A stretch of 64,000 nt of DNA from Limnobaculum zhutongyuii. Its GTDB lineage: Bacteria > Pseudomonadota > Gammaproteobacteria > Enterobacterales > Enterobacteriaceae. Below are positions 45,153 to 53,940 of the stretch, in pieces. Each line of letters starts with the position of its first letter. Within the stretch, counting starts at the first letter, position 1. Below the pieces are notes generated by a model. It saw only the letters and a program-made list of their open reading frames with translations. It did not search any database and had not been told where the DNA came from. The translations under genes and the position numbers were made by a program. The stretch covers positions 1,054,001-1,118,000 of the forward strand of contig NZ_CP034752.1 of NCBI RefSeq assembly GCF_004295645.1, read 5' to 3'.

Positions 45153-45169
45153 TATGGATATAAACGCCG
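45153..45169 (-). promoter_or_regulatory. AraC half-site-like sequence 2
   Basis: TATGGA-N7-GCCG; on the minus strand CGGC-N7-TCCATA. Same spacing and box as the site at 45038, with a better second box. It lies 11 bp from the CRP-like site. Confidence 0.35.
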
Positions 45170-45180
45170 CCATTCTATTT

Positions 45181-45196
45181 TGAGACTTGGATCACA
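45181..45196. promoter_or_regulatory. CRP-like site of the second sugar ABC operon
   Basis: TGAGA-N6-TCACA, one mismatch from the consensus TGTGA-N6-TCACA. Suggests catabolite control of the ABC operon. Confidence 0.5.
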
Positions 45197-45432
45197 ATTA
45201 AGGTTGGTTATTTTATCTGCTATCTGAAATTTTATATCGTTTATTCAAGTTATAAATGATTAAGATTATTTAATCGTTTACTTATTGATAGATGTTTTGG
45301 CTGCTAATTATTATTTATACCATTAGGGAAAATGATCTGAATATCAGAAATAAAAGAGTAGTTTAATATAAAAGCTGAAACGAGAAACTAATATATATAA
45401 TAATGAATGAGAGAAAAAGATATCTTAAATAT

Positions 45433-45478
45433 ACAAACTAAACGGGGTCAGTGAGGCAACTGACCCCGTTTAGTTTGT
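45433..45478. terminator. Perfect 20-bp inverted repeat at the end of araC
   Basis: Arms 45433-45452 and 45459-45478 pair without mismatch around the loop GAGGCA, with a core CGGGGTCAGT/ACTGACCCCG. It begins 3 bp after the araC stop. It is longer than usual terminators and has no long T-run next to it, but would fold strongly in RNA from either side. Confidence 0.75.
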
Positions 45479-45480
45479 GC

Positions 45481-46395
45481 TTAAAGCGTTACTTCTGCCG
45501 ACATCGGGTTATCTGCATCAGGGTAAGTAGTCAGTTCCATATTTCTACGGCGGAAATCACTGGGGCTAACACCGACACGTTTGCGAAACACGCGGGAGAA
45601 ATAGAGCTGATCGTCATAGCCCACAATACGCCCCACGCTGGCGATAGATTCCTGAGTCGTTTGCAGTAGTAATTTGGCGCGAATGACTCGCTGGTCTTCA
45701 CGCCAGCGCAGCATATTAATACCGACCTGCTCGCGAAAAAGATGTGCCAGACGGGAAGGGGAGAGACAAACATGGTTAGCAATATCTTCAATACGTACAT
45801 CATCCGATAAGTTGCTGGTCATATACTGACAGGCTTCGATAATTCGCGGATCCATAATTTTTTGCGGTGATTGAGGGTCTTCTTCAATGCAACGTAGCAG
45901 TAATCTTTCCAGCAGGTTCATCGAGAGCTCTTCAGACAGGCGTCTGCCGGACTGATGGGTTTGTTCGATAGAGGTAAACAGTTGCTCAAACTCTGCCTGT
46001 AGGGCTTCTGTCGGTAATGTCAGACGACCAACACGATTCGTCTGGCTATACCACTCCAGCCAGTCGGCCCAGTAGGCGCGGGGACGAAAGTAGATCCAAC
46101 GGTGATACCAGCAATCACTGTTAGGTGAGCGGCCATAATAGTGAGCCTCTTTTGGCTGAAATAACAGCATATCGCCGGGATTACAATAAAACGCATTCTC
46201 ACCGTCAAAAATTTGCCCCTGACCTTTAATGGTTAAGTTCAGGATATAGCCCTTCATGCCGTTAGGGCGGTCAATAAAAAAATCGAGAGGACCATCAGTG
46301 ACGATGGGTGTCAGCCCGGCCACCAAATAGGCGTTAAAGGAGTATCCGGGTAATAGTGGGTTAGGTTGTGAGTCAGAGACAATCCGCTGGTACAA
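45481..46395 (-). CDS. araC: AraC, arabinose-responsive transcription regulator
   Basis: 304 aa. N-terminal arabinose-binding and dimerisation cupin (PLLPGYSFNAYLVAGLTPI, DFFIDRPNGMKGYILNLTIK, WYHRWIYFRPRAYW) and C-terminal double HTH (NHVCLSPSRLAHLFREQVGI, VGRIVGYDDQLYFSRVFRKR). The start codon is TTG: the sequence AGGAGGTAAGA ends directly before it, an unusually strong ribosome site, and no ATG lies at a comparable place. Unlike in E. coli, araC is not divergent from araB but follows araH in the same direction. Confidence 0.96.
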   Translation of the reverse strand: MYQRIVSDSQPNPLLPGYSFNAYLVAGLTPIVTDGPLDFFIDRPNGMKGYILNLTIKGQGQIFDGENAFYCNPGDMLLFQPKEAHYYGRSPNSDCWYHRWIYFRPRAYWADWLEWYSQTNRVGRLTLPTEALQAEFEQLFTSIEQTHQSGRRLSEELSMNLLERLLLRCIEEDPQSPQKIMDPRIIEACQYMTSNLSDDVRIEDIANHVCLSPSRLAHLFREQVGINMLRWREDQRVIRAKLLLQTTQESIASVGRIVGYDDQLYFSRVFRKRVGVSPSDFRRRNMELTTYPDADNPMSAEVTL

Positions 46396-46469
46396 TCTTA
46401 CCTCCTCAGGCTGACATTAGACGGTGTAACATACCATACCGGGTTTAACCCGGTATGGTGATGGGGTAA

Positions 46470-47468
46470 TTATACTTTTTGTTTCGCCAGTTGCTTATAG
46501 CGGTCGAAGATAACCGCAGCCAGAAGGATCAGACCACGTACAACGTATTGATAGAATGGCGAAATATTTAACAGGTTCATCGCGTTTTCTACCGTACCCA
46601 GAATCAGAACACCAGCAATAACATAAGATATTTTACCAATACCACCTTTTAGTGAAACTCCACCCAGTACACAAGCAGAGATAACAATTAACTCATAACC
46701 CATAGAGGTCATTGGCTGTCCGCTGGTCATCCGCGAGGCTAAGATAATACCTGCCGCCGCAGAGATTAAACCTGTCAGCGCGAAAATGATGATCTTAGTA
46801 CGAATTACCGGTACACCGGCCAGACGCGCGGCTTCTTCATTACCACCAACGGCCAGAGTATTACGACCAAAGGTGGTTTTATTTAGCAGGAAGCCAAACA
46901 GAATAAAGCAGAACAGGGTGATCCAGATTGGAACCGGAATGCTAAACCAACTGGTGTTACCTAACTCAAAGAAACGCTCATCTTCGATACCTACCGCTTT
47001 ACCATCGGAGATGATATAGGCTAAACCACGGGCAATTTGCATAGTGGCAAGGGTGGTAATCAGGGCGTTAATTTTCAAACGGGCAATGACGAAGCCGTTG
47101 AGTAAGCCAAATGCCAGGCCCAGTAATAAACCAGCACCGATACCGATAGCCAGGCTTTCTGTATGGTTGATGACTACCGCCGTCGTTACGCCAGCACAGG
47201 CAATGACTGAGGCGACGGACAGGTCAAAGTCACCGGATGCCAGACAGAACAGCATGCCGCAGGCCACCATGCCGGACATGGAAATAGCCAGACCCAGACC
47301 GCGCATATTAATCCAGGAGGCAAAGTTAGGAACAAAGACCATACAGGCAATAAACAGTACGGCGAACACTACCAGCATACCGTAGCTATCCCAGATACGG
47401 CTCAGGCTATTGCCTTTATCGCTAGCCGATGTTTTTGCCGGGGATGGGGTTGTAGTTGTTATCGACAT
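46470..47468 (-). CDS. araH: L-arabinose ABC transporter permease
   Basis: 332 aa from ATG 47466-47468 with AAGGAAA upstream. Eight to ten helices; LFCLASGDFDLSVASVIACA, LLLGLAFGLLNGFVIARLKI and VLGGVSLKGGIGKISYVIAG match AraH. Homodimeric channel for the AraFGH importer. Last gene of araFGH; araC follows after 74 bp. Confidence 0.95.
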   Translation of the reverse strand: MSITTTTPSPAKTSASDKGNSLSRIWDSYGMLVVFAVLFIACMVFVPNFASWINMRGLGLAISMSGMVACGMLFCLASGDFDLSVASVIACAGVTTAVVINHTESLAIGIGAGLLLGLAFGLLNGFVIARLKINALITTLATMQIARGLAYIISDGKAVGIEDERFFELGNTSWFSIPVPIWITLFCFILFGFLLNKTTFGRNTLAVGGNEEAARLAGVPVIRTKIIIFALTGLISAAAGIILASRMTSGQPMTSMGYELIVISACVLGGVSLKGGIGKISYVIAGVLILGTVENAMNLLNISPFYQYVVRGLILLAAVIFDRYKQLAKQKV

Positions 47469-47484
47469 GAAGATTTTCCTTCTC

Positions 47485-49005
47485 TTAGGCAACCGCATCA
47501 GCGGTGGTATTTAACATGGCTAAACTCAGGGCTTTCCCTTCGGTAGCGTCGTCATGGGTTAATTCCCCTGACAGCGCACCTTCACGCATTACCAGAATAC
47601 GATCGGCAAGACCAAGAACTTCCGGTAAGTCACTGGAGGCAAAGACAACGGCAATACCCTGTTTTGCGAGTTCATAAATAACGTTATAGATTTCGTGTTT
47701 AGCGCCAACGTCAATACCGCGCGTTGGTTCATCTAACAAAATCACTTTCATCTCTTCGGATAACCAGCGGCCAAGAATGGCTTTTTGTTGATTACCACCT
47801 GACAGGTTCATAATCAGCTGTTCTGCCGATGGGGTTTTGATGTTGAGTTCACGAATACGCCTGTCGGCGTTGCTGTTCTCCCAACTGTTATTGATCAGGC
47901 AGCCTGCGCTAAGGGTTTTGCGACGAGCGCTGATATTGATATTGTCTTTTACTGAGTGAACCGGAATGATGCCTTCGGCTTTACGGTCTTCCGGACATAA
48001 CATGATGCCCTGACTGATACCTTCGATAGGGGAGCTAATATTCAGCGTTTTGCCATCCAGCTCGACGCTACCACCGGTAATGCGAGTAGCGCCAAAGAGT
48101 GATTTTAATAATTCACTGCGGCCAGCACCGACCAGACCGAATAAACCGACAATTTCACCCTGACGTACCTGAAAACTAATGGGGTGCTTAACGCCCGGCG
48201 CTTTAACATTTTTCAGTTCAAAGCGCACATCCCCTAAAGGACGAGGGCTATAGCCATAGATGTCACCAATATCACGTCCAACCATGGTTTGAACCAGTTC
48301 GTCATGGGTCAGGTTAGGAATGTCGGTGAAGGTTTTCATATAACAGCCATCTTTAAAGACGGTAATGGCATCGCTAAGGGCAAAGATCTCTTCCATACGG
48401 TGGGATACATACAGAATGACCCGACCTTCAGCACGGAGCTCGCGAATAACACGGAATAGCTGTTCGATCTCTCTGGCAGACAGTGAGCTGGTTGGCTCAT
48501 CAAAGGCAATGATCTTGGCGTTACGCGCCAGTGCCTTGGCTATTTCCACCATTTGCCATTGGCCGATGGAGAGATACTTCAGTGGCGTATTTGGGTCGAT
48601 ATCCAGCCCCAAATGCTCCAGTTGAATACGTGCCTCATAGTTGAGGATTTTTTTATTGACCACGCCGCCTTTGGTTGGCAATTGCCCTAAATAGATGTTT
48701 TCAGCGACGGTCATTTCAGGAATCAAATGTAGTTCCTGATAAATAATGGCAATACCGGAATTCAGGGCATCCATGGTGTTATTGAATTTTACCGGTTGCC
48801 CCTTAACCTTAATTTCACCCGTAGTTGGGATATAGTTGCCGCTGAGTATTTTAAGCAGCGTTGATTTTCCAGCTCCATTCTCTCCCATCAGCGCATGAAC
48901 CTGACCTGGATGACAGTCAAAGCTAATGTTTTGCAGTGCTTTTACGCCTGGAAACGTTTTACTGATTTGACAAAACTCGAGATAAGGTGATTGCAGCGTA
49001 GGCAT
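47485..49005 (-). CDS. araG: L-arabinose ABC transporter ATPase
   Basis: 506 aa (E. coli 504) from ATG 49003-49005 with TTAAGGAAC upstream; the longer frame to 49155 runs through the palindrome and is rejected. Two ABC halves: Walker A GENGAGKST, signature LSIGQWQMVEIAKAL, Walker B IIAFDEPTSSL; second half GLVGAGRSE, NLSGGNQQKAILGRWL, VILLDEPTRGID. Confidence 0.96.
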   Translation of the reverse strand: MPTLQSPYLEFCQISKTFPGVKALQNISFDCHPGQVHALMGENGAGKSTLLKILSGNYIPTTGEIKVKGQPVKFNNTMDALNSGIAIIYQELHLIPEMTVAENIYLGQLPTKGGVVNKKILNYEARIQLEHLGLDIDPNTPLKYLSIGQWQMVEIAKALARNAKIIAFDEPTSSLSAREIEQLFRVIRELRAEGRVILYVSHRMEEIFALSDAITVFKDGCYMKTFTDIPNLTHDELVQTMVGRDIGDIYGYSPRPLGDVRFELKNVKAPGVKHPISFQVRQGEIVGLFGLVGAGRSELLKSLFGATRITGGSVELDGKTLNISSPIEGISQGIMLCPEDRKAEGIIPVHSVKDNINISARRKTLSAGCLINNSWENSNADRRIRELNIKTPSAEQLIMNLSGGNQQKAILGRWLSEEMKVILLDEPTRGIDVGAKHEIYNVIYELAKQGIAVVFASSDLPEVLGLADRILVMREGALSGELTHDDATEGKALSLAMLNTTADAVA

Positions 49006-49122
49006 AATAAGTTCCTTAATGCTCGTACCACTTATCCGCAGGGGGCTTTTAATTGTAAACGGCCCAAAAGAAGCGACTGACGGAATAAGTATATTTTTCG
49101 ATAATACGGTGTCGTATAAAGT

Positions 49123-49146
49123 GGGCAGATGGTTAACCATCTGCCC
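49123..49146 (-). terminator. 24-bp perfect palindrome between araF and araG
   Basis: Self-complementary arms GGGCAGATGG and CCATCTGCCC around TTAA, 10 bp after the araF stop. E. coli also has a dyad between araF and araG, thought to keep the binding-protein message in excess over araGH. Confidence 0.75.
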
Positions 49147-49155
49147 AATGGACAA

Positions 49156-50136
49156 TTACAGTCCTTTCTTTTGCAGCTCAACTTTGAAGTTTTCGCGAGT
49201 AAGCAGTACTACATCGGTAACTTCAGTGAATTTAGCTGGCTCAACACCTTTGGTTTCCCAGTTGTAGAGCATTTCAATACTCTTATAGCCGTGTACGTCC
49301 GGGCTTGGTAACAGTGAACCGTAGAAGCCGGTAGCGTTAGCTTTTGACAGCTCGTTTACCGCATCCACACCGTTGATACCAATACCGATAACGTTTTCAG
49401 GTTTGAAATTCTGACCTTCTGTTGCACGTACGCCACCCAGAATGGTGTTGTCGTTAAAGCCAACGATTAGCCAGTTTTTCACTTCCGGATGTTGTACTAA
49501 CATGGAGTTAGCTGCATCAAAGGAGCCCGGGATATCGTTTGATTTGCTCGGTACCTGATAAATTTGTTTCTCAGGGAAACCAGCAGCTTTCAGCGCATCC
49601 ATAGAGCCAGAGGTACGGCGACGAGCGGTATCCAGTTCGTTAGAGGTAATCGCCATTACGCCGGTTTCAGCGATGTTCCACTTACGTTTGGTCATCTCTT
49701 TCCATAACTCTTCGCCCTGACGCTCACCAATTTTTGTGGCGGCCATCATGACCAGAGGAACCGTATCCATCGGTTTACCCTTAGCGTTAACGAACTGGTC
49801 ATCAACGGTAATAACCTTCAGGTTGTAGCTTTTGGCTTTAGCAATAATTGCCGGCCCTAATTTTGGATCCGGGGTACAAATAACAAAACCTTTCGCTCCG
49901 TTAGCCGCCAGGCTATCAATAGCGTTCAGGGTTTTTTCGCCGTCCGGAACCGCAATTTTAATTACGTCAAAACCGAGATCTTTACCTGCTTTATCCGCAA
50001 ATGCCCACTCGGTTTGGAACCAAGGTTCTTCAGGTTGTTTAACCAGAAAGCCGAGCTTCATCGTTTCAGCGATAGCTGAATGTGACATAATCGCCGACAA
50101 TCCTACAACAGCAAGGGCCTTAGTAAATTTATGCAT
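49156..50136 (-). CDS. araF: L-arabinose-binding periplasmic protein
   Basis: 326 aa (E. coli 329). Signal peptide MHKFTKALAVVGLSAIMSHSAIA, then KLGFLVKQPEEPWFQTEWAF, GKDLGFDVIKIAVPDGEKTL, KVITVDDQFVNAKGKP and WLIVGFNDNTILGGVRATEG. High-affinity arabinose receptor of AraFGH. Divergent from araB over a 400-bp control region. Confidence 0.96.
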   Translation of the reverse strand: MHKFTKALAVVGLSAIMSHSAIAETMKLGFLVKQPEEPWFQTEWAFADKAGKDLGFDVIKIAVPDGEKTLNAIDSLAANGAKGFVICTPDPKLGPAIIAKAKSYNLKVITVDDQFVNAKGKPMDTVPLVMMAATKIGERQGEELWKEMTKRKWNIAETGVMAITSNELDTARRRTSGSMDALKAAGFPEKQIYQVPSKSNDIPGSFDAANSMLVQHPEVKNWLIVGFNDNTILGGVRATEGQNFKPENVIGIGINGVDAVNELSKANATGFYGSLLPSPDVHGYKSIEMLYNWETKGVEPAKFTEVTDVVLLTRENFKVELQKKGL

Positions 50137-50400
50137 ATGTTCTATCTCTCCTGTACTTGGTCTATATAGCCTAATTGGCTGTATTTATGATATTGACTCA
50201 GCGAGATCTACTATTGTTATAACAACGGATTTTTATTTAACACGCTTACTGACGCCATTTTTAAGCCTGTTCATATATAATCCATAACAAAGTGGCGTAA
50301 GTTTTAACGTTTATTCGATATGATTTTTTAGAGCGCCATCACAATTGAGAATTACAGCAAGATCGTTCATATATTCAGTGGAAAAGTGATGTATTTTGAT

Positions 50401-50416
50401 TTTGAGGTAGATCACA
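50401..50416 (+). promoter_or_regulatory. CRP-like site of araBAD
   Basis: TTTGA-N6-TCACA, one mismatch from consensus; 35 bp before the AraC I1-like site. Confidence 0.6.
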
Positions 50417-50450
50417 CTCCATCTTAAGAAAGCAAGATTGTGCATATTTC

Positions 50451-50467
50451 TAGCTAATGCATCCTCG
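50451..50467 (+). promoter_or_regulatory. AraC I1-like half-site of araBAD
   Basis: TAGC-N7-TCCTCG, compared with TAGC-N7-TCCATA in E. coli araI1. It lies 86 bp before the araB ATG, with an adjacent second site expected about 21 bp downstream. Confidence 0.5.
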
Positions 50468-50536
50468 CCGATTTGATGGGATTTTTTTATGGTATCCCCA
50501 AACAAAAATCACCATTAATTCGTATATGAGGTTTTT

Positions 50537-52213
50537 ATGTCAAAAGGCGCTATTGCTCTTGGGCTTGACTTCGGTAGTGACTCTGTTCGCGCTTTGGCTG
50601 TTGACTGCATAGAAGGCTCCGAGATTGCAACCGAAGTCGTCTATTATCCGCGCTGGAAGCAGGGACTATTTTGTAAACCATCTGATAATCAGTTCCGCCA
50701 CCATCCTCAGGATTATATTGAGTCGATGGAACAGGCGATTAAAGCCGTGGTTGCCATGCTGACACCAGAGCAGCGTAAAACTATCGTGGGTATTGGTGTC
50801 GATACTACCGGTTCAACGCCAGCTCCCATTGATAATGAGGGACGAGTATTAGCCCTGCGTCCTGAGTTTGCCGATAACCCGAATGCGATGTTCGTGTTAT
50901 GGAAAGACCACACCTCTATTGAAGAAGCCGAAGAGATTAACCGCCTGTGCCATAGCGGTAAGTTTGATGACTATACGCGCTATATTGGTGGTGTTTATTC
51001 ATCTGAATGGTTCTGGGCCAAAATCTTGCATGTTTCCCGTGCGGATGCCGCTGTACGTAACGCTGCAACTTCCTGGGTTGAACTGTGCGACTGGGTTCCC
51101 GCGTTATTAAGCGGTACTCAGGCGCCAACTAATCTTAAGCGTAGCCGTTGTGCTGCGGGTCATAAAGCATTGTGGCATATGGACTGGAATGGTTTGCCGC
51201 CGCGTGATTTTTTACAGGCATTAGATCCTATTCTGGTTAATGACCTGACTTATCCCATGTTTACTGAAACTCACACCGCTGAGAAACCGGTAGGGCAGAT
51301 CACTAAAGAATGGGCTGCACGTTTAGGCTTGCCAGAAAATGTCATGATCTCTGGTGGTGAGTTTGACTGCCATATGGGCGCCGTGGGAGCGGGTGCTCAA
51401 CCCTATACGTTGGTGAAAGTGATTGGCACTTCTACCTGCGACATCCTGCTGGCAGATTACCAACTGGTGGGTGACCGTGCCGTTGCAGGCATTTGTGGTC
51501 AGGTCGATGGTAGCGTGATTCCGGGCCTTATTGGTATGGAGGCCGGACAGTCCGCCTTCGGTGATATGTATGCCTGGTTTAGCCGCTTGCTGTCTTGGCC
51601 GCTGAATCATGCCGCAGCGCAGAACCCTGAATTAGCGCCAGCACTGAAGCAAATCGAATCTAATTTATTACCTGCTTTAACGGAAGCCTGGGCTCAACAA
51701 ACCTCACTGGAAAAGCTACCGGTGGTGCTTGACTGGTTCAACGGCCGCAGAACGCCATTTGCCAACCAGCGCCTGAAAGGTGTCATCACAGATTTAAACC
51801 TCGGTACCGATGCACCAACCCTGTTTGGTGGATTTATTGCCTCTACGGCATTTGGTGCTCGCGCCATTATGGAGTGTTTTGTCGATCAGGATATTCCGGT
51901 GGAAAACGTACTGGCATTAGGTGGTATTGCTCGTAAATCTCCGGTGATCATGCAGGTTTGTACTGACGTAATGAATCGCCCGCTGCAAATCGTTGAGTCC
52001 GATCAGTGCTGTGCCCTGGGGGCCGCCATTTTTGCTGCGGTTGCCGCCGGTGTTCACGCCACTATTCAGGATGCTCAACAACACATGGCTAGCCCAATTG
52101 AACGCACGTTGACGCCGGATCCACAGCGTGCCGCGCAGTATGAAAAACTTTATCAGCGCTATCAGCAGTGGGGCAAAGTCGCAGAGCCTTGCTATGCGGC
52201 CAAAGCTGAATAA
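50537..52213 (+). CDS. araB: Ribulokinase
   Basis: 558 aa (E. coli 566). FGGY kinase that phosphorylates L-ribulose to L-ribulose 5-phosphate. Motifs: LGLDFGSDSVRALAVD, GIGVDTTGSTPAPID, SGGEFDCHMGAVGAG, TSTCDILLADY and VLALGGIARKSPVIMQV. Divergent from araF; araA follows after 57 bp. Confidence 0.97.
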   Translation: MSKGAIALGLDFGSDSVRALAVDCIEGSEIATEVVYYPRWKQGLFCKPSDNQFRHHPQDYIESMEQAIKAVVAMLTPEQRKTIVGIGVDTTGSTPAPIDNEGRVLALRPEFADNPNAMFVLWKDHTSIEEAEEINRLCHSGKFDDYTRYIGGVYSSEWFWAKILHVSRADAAVRNAATSWVELCDWVPALLSGTQAPTNLKRSRCAAGHKALWHMDWNGLPPRDFLQALDPILVNDLTYPMFTETHTAEKPVGQITKEWAARLGLPENVMISGGEFDCHMGAVGAGAQPYTLVKVIGTSTCDILLADYQLVGDRAVAGICGQVDGSVIPGLIGMEAGQSAFGDMYAWFSRLLSWPLNHAAAQNPELAPALKQIESNLLPALTEAWAQQTSLEKLPVVLDWFNGRRTPFANQRLKGVITDLNLGTDAPTLFGGFIASTAFGARAIMECFVDQDIPVENVLALGGIARKSPVIMQVCTDVMNRPLQIVESDQCCALGAAIFAAVAAGVHATIQDAQQHMASPIERTLTPDPQRAAQYEKLYQRYQQWGKVAEPCYAAKAE

Positions 52214-52270
52214 TACGGTACTCAATTTTGAATTAGCCTGCTGAAAAGCAGGCTCTCTATAGGAGTTTAT

Positions 52271-53773
52271 ATGAACGTCTTTAATCAGTTAGAAGTTTGG
52301 TTTGTTATCGGTAGTCAACATCTGTATGGGCCAAAAACACTGCAACAGGTGAGTCAACAGGCTCAGGAAGTGGTTGATGGTTTAAATAAACAAGCTGGAT
52401 TGCCGATCAAGTTAGTGATCAAACCGCTGGCGACCACACCGGATGAGATTGTAAACCTGTGCCGGGAAGCAAACTACGCCCAAAGCTGCGTGGGTATCGT
52501 TACCTGGTTACACACTTTCTCTCCAGCCAGAATGTGGATTGCCGGTTTAAGCCTGCTGGAAAAGCCGTTATTACAACTCCATACCCAATACAGCAATGAA
52601 ATTCCATGGGGCACCATTGATATGGACTTTATGAACCTGAACCAAACTGCCCACGGCGGTCGTGAGTTCGGTTTCATTGGTGCACGTATGCGTAATGAGT
52701 ACACCGCGGTAGTGGGCTCATGGAAAGATAAAGAAGTACACCACAAGCTGGATCGCTGGATGCGTGTTGCTGCCGGTATTTATGAAAGTAAAAACCTGAA
52801 GGTTGCCCGCTTTGGCGACAATATGCGTGAAGTTGCGGTAACGGAAGGCAACAAGGTTTCTGCACAGATCAAATTTGGTTATGCGGTAAACGGTTATGGC
52901 TTAGGGGATCTGGTATCGGTGGTAGATGCCGTTTCTAAAGGTGAGATCGATGCATTGGTGGAAGAGTATGAAGCCACTTATCGTCTGACTGATGTGGTTA
53001 AAGTCAATGGTGCTAAACGCAGTAATCTGCTGGATGCTGCCCGTATTGAACTGGGCCTGAAGAAATTTCTGGAGCAGGGTAAGTTTGGCGCTTTCACCAC
53101 GACCTTTGAAAACCTATACGGATTAAAACAGCTGCCAGGACTATCAGTACAGCGCTTAATGCAACAGGGCTATGGTTTTGGTGCCGAAGGCGACTGGAAA
53201 ACTGCTGCGCTGCTGCGCATTATGAAGGTTATGGCAAGCGGCATGAAAGGCGGCACTTCCTTTATGGAAGACTACACCTATAACTTTGCGGCGGGTAATG
53301 ACCTGGTATTAGGTTCTCATATGCTGGAAGTTTGCCCATCCATCGCCAGCGAAGAGAAACCTCTGCTGGATGTTCAGCATCTGGGTATTGGTGGTAAAGA
53401 CGATCCGGCGCGTTTGATCTTCTCTGCACCGGCTGGCCCGGCGCTGAACGCCAGTCTGATTGATATGGGCGATCGTTTCCGCCTGCTGGTGAATACGGTT
53501 GATACCGTTAAGCCACCACATGACCTGCCTAAGCTTCCGGTTGCTCATGCAGTATGGAAAACTCATCCATCGCTGGATGTCGCGGTTGAAGCCTGGATTC
53601 TGGCTGGCGGTGCGCACCATACAGTATTCACTCAGGCTCTGGATGTTGAGCATCTGCGTATCTATGCTGAAATGTGCGGCATTGAGATGCTGGTGATCGG
53701 TCAGGACACTGAGATTCCGGCATTTAAGAATGAAATTCGCTGGAATGAGGTTTATTACAAGCTGTGTCGCTAA
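52271..53773 (+). CDS. araA: L-arabinose isomerase
   Basis: 500 aa as in E. coli. Mn-dependent conversion of L-arabinose to L-ribulose. EVWFVIGSQHLYGPKTL at the start, TWLHTFSPARMWIAGL, and the metal-ligand regions around EGDWKTAALLRIMKVM and GTSFMEDYTYNF, plus LEVCPSIA. AGGAG precedes the ATG. A 167-bp gap with a hairpin and a repeat remnant separates it from araD. Confidence 0.97.
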   Translation: MNVFNQLEVWFVIGSQHLYGPKTLQQVSQQAQEVVDGLNKQAGLPIKLVIKPLATTPDEIVNLCREANYAQSCVGIVTWLHTFSPARMWIAGLSLLEKPLLQLHTQYSNEIPWGTIDMDFMNLNQTAHGGREFGFIGARMRNEYTAVVGSWKDKEVHHKLDRWMRVAAGIYESKNLKVARFGDNMREVAVTEGNKVSAQIKFGYAVNGYGLGDLVSVVDAVSKGEIDALVEEYEATYRLTDVVKVNGAKRSNLLDAARIELGLKKFLEQGKFGAFTTTFENLYGLKQLPGLSVQRLMQQGYGFGAEGDWKTAALLRIMKVMASGMKGGTSFMEDYTYNFAAGNDLVLGSHMLEVCPSIASEEKPLLDVQHLGIGGKDDPARLIFSAPAGPALNASLIDMGDRFRLLVNTVDTVKPPHDLPKLPVAHAVWKTHPSLDVAVEAWILAGGAHHTVFTQALDVEHLRIYAEMCGIEMLVIGQDTEIPAFKNEIRWNEVYYKLCR

Positions 53774-53875
53774 GCGATATCGGGTAATAAACCAAGCATC
53801 ATATTGATAACGATTGATGTTTGAATTGAAAGAGTAATCAAGTTGGCCCTCAGGCATCACTGTCCGGGGGCAATT

Positions 53876-53909
53876 CTCTTTCAGTAGTGAGCTGAATTTA
53901 ACTGCTAAT
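53876..53909 (+). repeat. Degenerate 3' remnant of the structured repeat
   Basis: 34 bp that align without gaps to the 3' end of repeat copy 1 (13951-13984) with 28 identities by eye, including the core AGCTGAATT. It lies in the araA-araD gap in the same orientation as the full copies. Just before it, GCCCTC...GGGGGC (about 53845-53871) can form a small hairpin. Confidence 0.5.
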
Positions 53910-53940
53910 TTAGAAAGAAAAGATTAAAAGGCAAACGAAT

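Larger units (their letters stand above)
44866..45432 (-). promoter_or_regulatory. Promoter region of the second sugar ABC operon
   Basis: A 567-bp AT-rich region between the binding-protein gene and the end of araC. It contains a CRP-like site and two AraC-half-site-like sequences, listed separately, and no ORF worth calling. The leader of the ABC operon may be up to 150-300 nt long if these sites lie at the promoter. Confidence 0.5.
50137..50536. promoter_or_regulatory. Divergent araF-araB control region
   Basis: 400 bp between the importer and catabolic operons. A CRP-like site (50401) and an AraC I1-like half-site (50451) lie upstream of araB, in the same order as in E. coli. Additional TCCATA at 50280-50285 could be another AraC half-site. 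araC itself is not here, so repression looping via araO2 within araC is not possible in the E. coli geometry. Confidence 0.7.
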
